A DNA stretch of 64,000 nucleotides from Tridacna crocea (Eukaryota > Mollusca > Bivalvia > Cardiida > Cardiidae). The position numbers and the translations under genes are program-made. A model generated the notes under the pieces. The model worked only from the letters and a program-made list of their open reading frames with translations, did not search any database and was not told where the DNA came from. Of this stretch, positions 55,274 to 64,000 are shown piece after piece (the first letter of the stretch is position 1; each line of letters begins with the position of its first letter). Location of the stretch: contig OX031063.1 in the NCBI GenBank assembly GCA_943736015.1, positions 34,874,172-34,938,171 on the forward strand, written 5' to 3'.

Positions 55274-55815
55274 CATCTTCGCAAGCCAAGGATACTAGGG
55301 TAGTACCCTTGGCCGCTCGCCTCTTTAAAACTCGAAGCTCCCGCTGCGCCTTTTCATTGGATGCGATCAAAACCCATCGCGTCCAATCAAACCATCCGTA
55401 AAAAGAAATCCTTCGCAAAACAGAAAACAATAATGGCGGCGCCCATCGAAAACGAAAGTTGTCGTGTTTGTGACGAAATTTGCCAAAAAAGAGTAGACGA
55501 TCGATATCTAATGAGTTTTTTTTTTTTTTATTTACGATCAATTATGTGAAGTATTAGGACGGGTTCCATAGCCAAATGATTGCGTCTGTTCGTCTTGTTT
55601 TGGTGTGATGAATCCGAAAGCGCAGCCATATTTGATGCATAACCAACAAATTTTATTACGAGCATTTTGATTGTCAGAAATAACATCAGCAAAGGTTACG
55701 CAACTCGTGATATTCGACAGGTGGCGCAGCGGGAGCTTCGATTTTTAAAGAGGCGAGCGGCCAAGGTACGTAACGAACAAAGTGGAGTTAGTATCCTTGG
55801 TTTGCGAAGATGGTT
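55274..55815. mobile_element. MITE family E relative, copy 3
   Basis: catcttcgcaagccaaggat … tatccttggtttgcgaagatg, with subterminal ttggccgctcgcctcttt and its inverse. About 540 bp like family E, but no matching flanking octamers seen. Confidence 0.8.
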
Positions 55816-55931
55816 GCCATTGGGCTTAATTTTGCTTTAGCAGTTTAAAGCTTTTAATGCCTTATAGAGCATTTACAATTGAGCAACGCTCTGGTAAAGG
55901 GGTGTTTAATGCATTTTCATATTATATGGCT

Positions 55932-56175
55932 TGCATCACGCGAAAAGGGGCATTTTGACTTCTGCGTAAAGTGGTGTCTCTTGTCAGCCTGCGCAGTCCA
56001 CTCAGATTAATCCGAAACGACACTTTCCGTGTCTATGAAATTTTCTGTCTTGCGCAAGTTTACCGTAGCGCAAAATCTAATGTAGTAGTAAAGTGCAATC
56101 TCGGATTAGCCCGCGCGGGCTGATCCGAGACGACACTTTACACGAATGTCCGAATGTCCCTTTTCGCGTATTGCA
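55932..56175. mobile_element. MITE family A, copy 6
   Basis: tgcatcacgcgaaaagggg … tcccttttcgcgtattgca with diverged internal palindromes. Confidence 0.8.
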
Positions 56176-57103
56176 AGCATCATTACATACCAAGCAAGAT
56201 ATCACATAATTAGGGATCTTTAATACCCATTCAGTCTGATAATTGACTGAATATTGAGCTAGAATGGGCCTTGGACATACATAGATTTGAATATAGCTTG
56301 AAGTCTTGACCCATGCAAACTTTTGTCGACTTCGCAGGTTGACATGCGTCGTTATAGTTTTGGTTTTTTGATTTTTTGCTTGTTTGTAGACGCATTCGTC
56401 ACGGAGCATGTCTCAATAATGAGTAGATTGCTGGTATCCCTTGAGTTTGTTGACACATGCAACATCCGTACCTCTTACAGGCATCATACATCGAGATCGC
56501 ACTACATGTTGTTTGCAATCTGATCTTAGATAATACAGTCGGCTGCTTCATTCCAAACCCTGAACATGAATTCTTTTTATTTTCAGTGGAAATGTATGTC
56601 TACATAGTTATTAGTGGAATTTCGAGCAGAGATTCCGAGTTTTGAAAAGGCTATTGGCGTTTTAGACTTTTGCTTGATGAGCAGCATAAGGACTCTGAAA
56701 ATGTAATAGATATACAATGCGCAGTTCAAAGGATTATTATTTAAAAGCCGTTATTGGAGAAGGAGAAACAAGAGAGAAAAACCTACTGAAGATGAGTCTG
56801 AAAAAGAAATGAGTATTCACGAGTATGTGTGTTTTTTTTTTTCAAATTTCACTTTGTTAACTGGAGCTGAAATATTGAGAGAAAGTGACATTAACTTAAT
56901 TTCCTTGCTTGTGGTTTATTAACAAGACACATTTTTTTTCTAGTTGGTTTATCTTAGAATACTGCAACGAACGACCTGTGAGCCAGTTGGCGTCATTCAA
57001 TACCCTGTAAAGACATGAGAAAAAAAATGCGTTTCTACAACAACAAGGAATGATTGTAGTTTGTTATTAAAAGGGCTACTGCCTAACATGCCTAAGTGCT
57101 GCC

Positions 57104-58263
57104 ATGAGTTTCGAAAATAATTTATCACGCCCTTCTTTTGCACTGTTCATATTACCGGTTGTCGTACCGCTTGTAGTGTCAGTCTTAGATTTAGTTTCAA
57201 TTGTAGTGTTATCTAAATGTATCCAAATGTCCAGCCAATACAACACATTGGCTCAAAACCTTTTGTTTTGTGATTCACTGGTACACTTTGCAGCTTCATC
57301 CAATAGCTTGCATGTAATGATAATAAACGAACCAGGGCACGTATTCACCAACCATTCTTAAGGTCGTTCTTTGTCTTATTCTCCAAGATTTTCTACATTT
57401 GTAAGAAACACAACTTCTGATTGGCTAAACCATTCGGTTTAGCCAATCAGAAGTTGTGTTACTTACAAATGTAGAAAATTCTGGAGAATAAGACTAAGAA
57501 TATTCTCAAGAATGGTTGGTGAATATGGGCCCTGATGGCCGGGGGATCATTTGGAATATAAAAATTTTATTAATCTGTGGCTTCATGTTAATGTATTGTT
57601 CGCTTGTTCTTTTCACTGTATTCGAATGTTTAATAGCAGTAAGACTTCCTAACGCATATTACAATATATTGTCACCTTCAACTGTAAAACGTTCGGTAAT
57701 TATCGTGTACCTCTCTGTCGCCGTGTGCATTGCGGACATTAGTGTATCTGTTGTGGTGGGTTGCAGGGGCAGGCTGGAGAAATGCAGCACGGACATGGAC
57801 GCTGTTTTTCGATACTCTAACGCCATATCAGTAACTCTTCGTTCTGGCTGATATTACTGTGGTATGTTTTTGTGTGTACGTTTTCAAAGTGTCAATTAAA
57901 CATTCCTCTAGGTTATGTTCTCAATATCCATCTGCGAGGATAAATCCCAAAGTATCTGCTTTACGCACTATGCTTCATGTGACAGTATTTATCATGTTTT
58001 CTGCTACCTATTTATTCGCTCTAGTGATTGGTATACAAGTAGGTAATCTTGAAGCTGATGACAAACTTGAAATGTTTGCACGGGCATTACTGTTTTTGTT
58101 TAGGCTAGCTAACTCAGTGGTGACGCTGTATTTTTATATTTTTGCGTTGCAAGAACCCAGACTTGTAAGTCAACGGCTATGCTGTCGATGGAATGGCAGG
58201 ATAGCGGCTGGATATGAGCGCCGTCGCATTGAGATTTATAATATTCCCACTTGTGTACTATAA
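57104..58263 (+). pseudogene. Class-A-like 7TM receptor, broken by a MITE and a frameshift
   Basis: Three segments. 57104-57332: ATG, TM1 (FALFILPVVVPLVVSVLDLV) and TM2 (NLLFCDSLVHFAASS). 57535-about 57835: TM3 with FECLIAVRLP in the place of the E/DRY box, then TM4. About 57836-58263 in the +1 frame: TM5 (FVLADITVVCFCVYVF), TM6 (TMLHVTVFIMFSATYLFALV), TM7 with NSVVTLYFYIF in the place of NPxxY, and a Cys-containing tail. Seven helices fit a single-exon rhodopsin-like receptor as in the expanded molluscan sets. The canonical motifs are weak, so ligand and subfamily are unknown. Removing the 202-bp MITE leaves TM2 and TM3 in one frame; one more frame change remains between 57835 and 57851. Confidence 0.72.
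57333..57534. mobile_element. Palindromic MITE family C, copy 4, inside the receptor
   Basis: cagggcacgtattcaccaac … gttggtgaatatgggccctg, nearly perfect palindrome, 202 bp. Its length leaves remainder 1 on division by 3, so it both adds stops and shifts frame. Confidence 0.9.
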
Positions 58264-58347
58264 ATGAGCCGTGTTCTGGCTGACCTCGAACCCTGTACCA
58301 AACGACAATATCATTTTACACCCGTGTTGCCGACGATGAATTAATGA

Positions 58348-58800
58348 TGTTTATTTTATGCTTTCCGGTAGGATATCGAGAAATAGCAGTGAAAATATTG
58401 TTCGATCTTACACTGGCACCACCAGTGAAAATACCGATTTTCACGCTCTTGTTGCCTAGGTAAATTGCGCGTGCCTAACAACTAGATGGGAAATATGACG
58501 TCATATACCTTACATTTCTCGCGCTTGACGTAACGTTGCTATGCGGGAGGGGTACGCCACGGGGAATGAGGGAAAAGAATTGTACTGAATTCTGATAAAT
58601 CTCCTCCCTGAAAGGGTTAAAAGCATAAAATAAATAGAATATTTGTTTTTTTCGGTGAAAGATCGAAATTTATTTCATCTCGTGAACACCATCGGTAATA
58701 TTTTCACTCGTGGCTGCGCCACTCGTGAATATATTACCGATGGTGTCCACTCGATGAAATAAATTTCGATCTTACACCGAAAAAAACAAATATCCCCTAT
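58348..58800. mobile_element. MITE family D, copy 2
   Basis: Nearly identical to 19841-20291, including tcatatacc/tacatttc and the terminal hairpin. Confidence 0.88.
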
Positions 58801-59649
58801 ATATCACAAATGTTTGTGCCCATCCGTGTTGCTCATTTGTTTTTGTCATGGATAGTGGATCAAAAGTGCACTTATTTATTTTTGCACATATCGCAATACC
58901 ATAGGTACACTGACACAAATAACACTTTCTCCGGGTAGTAGTAATAAAGTGACAGAAATTAATCTCATTGTAAAATATATGTACTTAAAATTCTGTTGAC
59001 ACGGCGTGAAACACCAAACTAGCAAACGAAAGCAGGAAATTTAAAACTGTGGAAGTATAGCTTTTTCCACTTTGAAAAATACTGTTTGGAATAGGATAGA
59101 TCGCTCCTAATGAGCAATTTCTCCTTTTCCCTCTGAGTCTGCTGCGCTTTCAATCAATTTTTCCTTGAAAATGAGAAGATGATTCTATGCGAGTAGTATG
59201 AGTCGAATGAACAGCCTATGTTAATGAAATGTGATTGTACTATAGATAATATTGACATCAAACTAATGCTTAATCTGCACAAGCCGATACCATTTAACTG
59301 AACATTATCGAAAGCGGTGTATGATACCATGTGAAAGTGAGCGTCTTTACCGGCAGTGCTAATTTTTTCTAGTACTACTAATGATAAATGTAGTGTTTTC
59401 TGATTTTTTTTTTTTTGTCGCTGAAATAGGGGCGACTCGTGTCCCGAAACCTTTTCAGCAAATGCTGTATCCGATATACAGAGGTGTTATTGTTAAAATA
59501 TGACAGGAGAGTCAAATGCCTCAATTCCTCTCACGTGCTTAAGGAAATACATCATTTCTGACCAGATCCACATGAGCTGAAAAAATTTTGAATGTTCGGC
59601 TTTTTCTTCACAAGGAGAAAATCCTCTGGGAGGAGGAAAATCACAACTA
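58801..59649. other. No gene recognised
   Basis: AT-rich sequence without a convincing ORF or splice-supported exon; a weak family B trace (gagcaatttctccttttcc) at about 59110. Confidence 0.5.
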
Positions 59650-59849
59650 TAGGGCGTATTTATTAACCATTCTCGATAGTATCCTTTGCCTTTCTCTTCA
59701 AGATTTTCTTAATCGGAAAGTAACGCAATTTCTGATTGGCTAAACCAAATGGTTTAGCCATTCAGAAACTGTGCAATTTTCAGATCAAGAACATTTTAGA
59801 AAACTAGACCGAGAATATTCATAAAAATGTTTTGTGAATACAAACCCTG
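59650..59849. mobile_element. Palindromic MITE family C, copy 5 (diverged)
   Basis: Centre gattggctaaaccaaatggt and its inverse; ends agggcgtatttattaacc / gtgaatacaaaccct. Confidence 0.75.
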
Positions 59850-61900
59850 AGTATAATGTAGGTAAAGTCAACATTATATAGACTAGGAAGTTGTAATAAG
59901 CTTTTTAAAGATCTCTCACTAAAAATACGATAGAAGAAATAAAACTAGCCCTGAGTAAATATTAAAAGATGTGATTTTTTTAAAAAGAATAATCATGTAT
60001 GAATGGCCAAGTAATAATTTACAGTCACGTACAAAAGCCCTCGGGTGATAATTTGTCAAAGTGGAAGGTGAACCTTTAACACTTAATGCATAAGAATGTT
60101 TGTAAGTGTGTTTACAGTTAATATTTATGGCTGGGTTACTGCTATGTGACAGGGATAGTATCTTGTTTCTAAATAAGGGAACAAAATTAGTGAACTTCAC
60201 CTCAATTTACAGTGGATGAATTAAAACAACAAAAATAAATGAAATGGTGTAGTTTGAAAACCTAAATGATGCTATTTGAGGCAAATGGAGATCCTTGACT
60301 ATCTCCTTTACTGTCTCACTGCCATTGACGACTTGAACATTTTCGGGCAGTTAGACTAGATCAAGATCAAACATCACACAAAGTGGAAATGTTTTCTAGA
60401 CCTGCAAAAACAAATTGTATCATTTGAAGACAGGATTTCTCGTCTGAAAAAGCGTTTAGTACCCAAAATTTTAAAATTATTCATGATATATTAAAATTAT
60501 TCATGAGATAAAGAATTTATTTATCAGTGTTCATGTATCGATATTAGCTTTTTTTTATACTAAAGAATTAGATAATATGTTAAAAACAGTGATTTCACCA
60601 TCATAATGATATTCATTTGATTTGCCTCTCTCTGAAAATGTACCAAGAACCTGCAATTTTGTGACCGATGGTGTCTTTAATGCGCACAGTACATTATTAT
60701 CGTCGTATTACAGCGACAGCCACCTCATTTTACACATTTTACGGGTTTCATCTGTACAATATTAGGGCTTTGAATTATCAATCCCGAAGAACACTCCCGC
60801 AAAAACCATCCAAGTCAAGTCAGGATCAGGCTCAGACTTTGGCGTACTCCGCACACATATTAACCATCAAACCACTCAACCCTTATCCAGTTTGATCTCG
60901 TACCTAAATGTATATGGTGGACATTTTGAGAAACGTCTTGGTAAAGCAAACATGGATTGTCGTGGTTTGGTCAAGATTCAGATGTAAGTAAGCCTAATAA
61001 TCAAATAGTGATTAATAGGTAAGACATAGTCTAAGGCGTACATAAATATAACCTTACCTGTATTTTCCTGTTTTTCGTTCAAGCAACATATATATATATT
61101 CATGAAATGTTGTATTGTATGCTATTCCCGAGAATACCACTAAAGCAAGCGTCCGAGGAAGTGAAATAATTAACAATTATTAATGAACTCTATTAATGTT
61201 ACAATTAAGGTTTTCCGTAAAATACCAACAGCTAAATACTGAACTATGTCGCATATTTACCGCTATATATAGGTAAAACTAAACGTTTGACAGATGACGA
61301 ATGACCTTCCTTACGCCCTCCTGTGTCAAAAAAAAACAACAACGGCAACGTTGGCTAGCCAATGACGTCGCGGTAAATCAAGGAACGTACGTAATTGCGT
61401 TTGTTTAGCGGGTTTTCCATAAATAGTTCGTTCCATTCGCCGAAAGGTACTGCGTGTGTGGTTGTCAACACTAGCCCGGGGTTACCTTTAATCTGAGGGC
61501 TTTTTGGTTTGATTTGAATCTTTTAGGACCAAAAGTATAGACTCGGCCTCTTTCGACACATGAAGATATAGCGGGTATTATTTTTCTTTTACGGTGAAAG
61601 AACGAAATTTATTTCATCGAATGAATATCAATTTATTCCTTGATATAAGATTTTTGAATATCAATATTGGATAGATAGTTGAAACGAGAACGCTGCAGTT
61701 GCCTGCAATTTCACTATAGAAATAAAAATTAAATTCTTGTCATTTATCAGGATAAGGATTAACTTCTGCAATACGAATATTTTGTGGTTCTATAGTAAAA
61801 GAATAATGAAAGTTCATCGTGTCAGCGTTTGCCTTTTTCTTACCTTGTTTTCCGCTTTTGATAAGAATTAGAAATTTTAATAAAGTATTAATATTAATTA
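59850..61900. other. Intergenic stretch, no gene recognised
   Basis: Only short, unconvincing ORFs. A segment at about 61360-61480 is less AT-rich, with a tgacgtcg site. A family D hairpin fragment (gaaagaacgaaatttatttc) lies at about 61595. Confidence 0.45.
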
Positions 61901-61901
61901 C

Positions 61902-62100
61902 CCCTTTACTGCACAACAAAATTTTAGACCTGTCCGAATGGAAAGCATTTGCAGATGATAGTTTCAATGTAGCCCATATGTAATGATTTTTCTTTGATAG
62001 GACAGAAAACATTGCAGGAAAAGGAGAAAATGCTGGTAACCAAGCATTTTTTCCTTTTCCCACAATGTTTTCAGAAGCCTTCCCGTTCAGGTGCGTTGAA
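61902..62100. repeat. MITE family B copy
   Basis: cctttactgcacaacaaaat, gacctgtccgaatggaaagc, core palindrome around ctggtaacca and ttttcagaagcc. Confidence 0.75.
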
Positions 62101-62126
62101 ATATATAATAGACTTACAAATTGGCT

Positions 62127-62378
62127 TGCAACATGCGAAAAGGGCATTAGGACATTTGCATAATTATAACGTCGTCTCGGATCAGCCTGCGCAGTCCGCG
62201 CAGGCTAATCCTAGACGGCACTTCACCACAATTTTCTCACGATTCTGTGCTACAGTAGACTTGCGTAAAGCAGAACATTACGTAGAAGAAGAAAATTATC
62301 GTTTGGGATCAGCCTGCTCAGACTGATTCGAGAAGAAACTTTACGCAAATGTCCTAATTCCAGTTTTCGTGTGTTGCA
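62127..62378. mobile_element. MITE family A, copy 7 (diverged)
   Basis: tgcaacatgcgaaaagggc … cagttttcgtgtgttgca; flanks ttggct … ggccaa are inverted. Confidence 0.8.
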
Positions 62379-62496
62379 GGCCAAATTGAAATACGTTGAT
62401 AAGAAATGAAAGCTGATGGTAACCATGAAGAAAATGCTCCTTTCTCTAACAAGCTTTCCTGTAATACACGAGCCATGCTCTGGCAAAATAAGGCTG

Positions 62497-62716
62497 AACT
62501 CGTTACCACACGACAGTATTTTAGGCTTGTCCAAATGGAAAGCATTTGCAGACGACAAAATAAAAGTGTCAGAAAATTTGAAATTTGTTTTGTGAATTGA
62601 AGAAAACGTTTGGGGAAAAGACGCAAATGCTGGTTACCAGCATTTTCTCCTTTCCCTACAAAATTTTCTAAAGGCTTCTTTCTCAGGGTCATCAAAAGTA
62701 GGGAGTTGCTAAATTT
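62497..62716. mobile_element. MITE family B, full-length copy
   Basis: cgttaccacacgacagtatt, tccaaatggaaagcatttgc, palindrome around ctggttaccag, tttctaaaggcttct. Confidence 0.75.
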
Positions 62717-62982
62717 AGACATACTGAGCACCATAATGAGATGAAAACAAAGGTTGAAAATTTCAAAGGAATTCTACCCTCTTGAATATTAAATGAACCA
62801 CATATGTACAACATCATCAACAGTTACTTAATACAAGCACATGGTTCATACAAAATATTGATAGAAAAAAATAAAGCTTTTTTAAGGATCTTTTAAGGAC
62901 ACAAACTTGAAATTTAAGGCCGACAAAACACTTTAAATATATGCACAAATATTGGTTTCATACAGTTTATAATACTGTAACT

Positions 62983-63438
62983 TTATTTCATGCTTTCCGG
63001 TGGGATATCGAGAAATAGCAGTGAAAATATTGTTCGATCTTACACTGGTGCTACCAGTGAAAATACCGATTTTCACGTTCTTGTTGCCTAGGTAAATTGC
63101 GCGTGCCTAACAACCAGATGGGAAATATGACGTCATATACCTTACATTTCTCGCGCTTGACGTCACGTTGCTATGCGGGAGGGGTATGCCAAGGGGAATG
63201 AGGGAAAAGAATTGTACTGAATTTTGATAAAGCTCCTCCCAGTTCTAAGAAGGGTTAAAAGCATAAAATAAATAGAATATTTGTTTTTTTTCGGTGAAAG
63301 ATCGAAATTTATTTCATCTCGTGAACACCGTCGGTAATATTTTCACGAGTGGCTGCGCCACTCGTGAAAATATTACCGATGGTGTCCACTCGATGAAATA
63401 AATTTCGATCTTACACCAAAAAACAAATATCCTCTATA
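62983..63438. mobile_element. MITE family D, copy 3
   Basis: ttatttcatgctttccggtg through the hairpin gatcgaaatttatttcatc; nearly identical to copies 1 and 2. Confidence 0.88.
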
Positions 63439-63594
63439 TCTATAACAATGGCAATACCAAATAATTATCTTCATTACCTATTGCTTTAATGAATCCACCA
63501 TCGTGATGATGTCTTCTTCATCCTTTTTAAGTTCCTCTTCCTTTTAAACATTTTCTCAAACAATTTGAGTGTTTAACAACTAATGTTTGATCCT

Positions 63595-63890
63595 TTATTT
63601 CCGCAGTTTTGATACATTATAAATGATGTACTTGATTGAACAGTGTTGGGTAATAGTGTGTAAAGTCCAAAAAGTTTCGGCTTTCAATGTGCCACTCTGT
63701 GTAACAAACAAGTCTAATGTCGCAATGTTTGCTTGTGTAACAATACTACCCAAATGGGTATCATCTGTACGTAAGGGGATTGTTAATTTGGTACCACTAC
63801 TACGTACTGGGTATATACTTGTCTCTTGTGCATTTTTAAAAGCTGCTGCAATACGTGTCGTCACAGTAGCGGCAGTAGATCTACATTGGA
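63595..63890 (-). pseudogene. Possible hAT-transposase-like remnant
   Basis: The minus frame contains LDLFVTQSGTLKAETFWTLH followed by TITQHCS, which resembles the LKAEILWTLKxVxxHYS segment found in hAT-derived and related zinc-finger proteins. The neighbouring sequence is not clearly homologous. May be part of a longer element beyond 64 kb, or a false match. Confidence 0.3.
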
Positions 63891-64000
63891 TGTGCTTCAG
63901 GGCTTACTCTCCTACCTCTATTACCTTATTTCAAATACAACAAATTACGCTGTGTTTGTCGAACTTCAATTCTCTGACCCATGATTTGTATTTCTGGCCT

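Noticed and set aside
55257-55541. 94-codon minus-strand ORF upstream of TEP
   Set aside because: Falls inside the family E-like MITE and uses its inverted repeat.
60668-60895. 75-codon plus-strand ORF
   Set aside because: No domain and no supporting exon structure in an otherwise empty stretch.
2155-62558. Recurrent ORFs with [22 protein letters not shown] or [19 protein letters not shown]
   Set aside because: These come from MITE families A and B. The same peptide is produced by copies at many loci on either strand.

Overview
This is eukaryotic DNA. Genes are split by GT-AG introns, introns and intergenic stretches are long, and short hairpin transposons (MITE-like), tRNA-derived SINEs, LINE pieces and microsatellites are dense. 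The protein families and the Cys-rich tail of the main gene point to a lophotrochozoan, most likely a bivalve mollusc. A dreissenid-type mussel is my guess from the repeat flavour; that species-level guess is recollection, not proof.

Layout. (1) About 400-5367, plus strand: the last five recognisable exons of an SLC6 Na+/Cl- dependent neurotransmitter/amino-acid transporter (TM9-TM12 and the cytoplasmic tail); the 5' part lies outside the window. (2) About 5.4-10 kb: the space between two convergent genes, filled with MITEs, including two insertions with 8-bp target duplications. (3) About 10.1-53.8 kb, minus strand: one large gene for a secreted thioester-containing protein (TEP, complement C3/alpha-2-macroglobulin/CD109 superfamily). 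I could place 35 exon positions plus a candidate last exon. All splice phases agree and give about 1531-1546 codons through exon 35, from signal peptide through the MG ring, bait region, GCGEQN thioester, catalytic His, receptor-binding domain and a CxxCxxxCxxC tail. The bait region has two alternative exons (36971-37151 and 34843-35068) with equal splice phases and no similarity except their shared 3' end. (4) Two 2.5-2.7 kb satellite arrays, each built of direct then inverted units, lie in TEP introns on either side of the exons that encode the thioester. A dead LINE copy lies antisense in another TEP intron. (5) About 57.1-58.3 kb, plus strand: a class-A-like 7TM receptor broken by a 202-bp palindromic MITE and one frameshift. 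(6) 58.3-64 kb: repeats and a possible hAT-transposase-like remnant.

The biological centre is the TEP gene. A single covalent opsonin gene appears to swap its protease-sensing bait segment by mutually exclusive splicing while keeping the thioester machinery constant. One bait is Arg-rich with a furin-type RSRR motif; the other is Met/Ala-rich. The surrounding mobile DNA has shaped intron structure and may drive rearrangement around the thioester exons.
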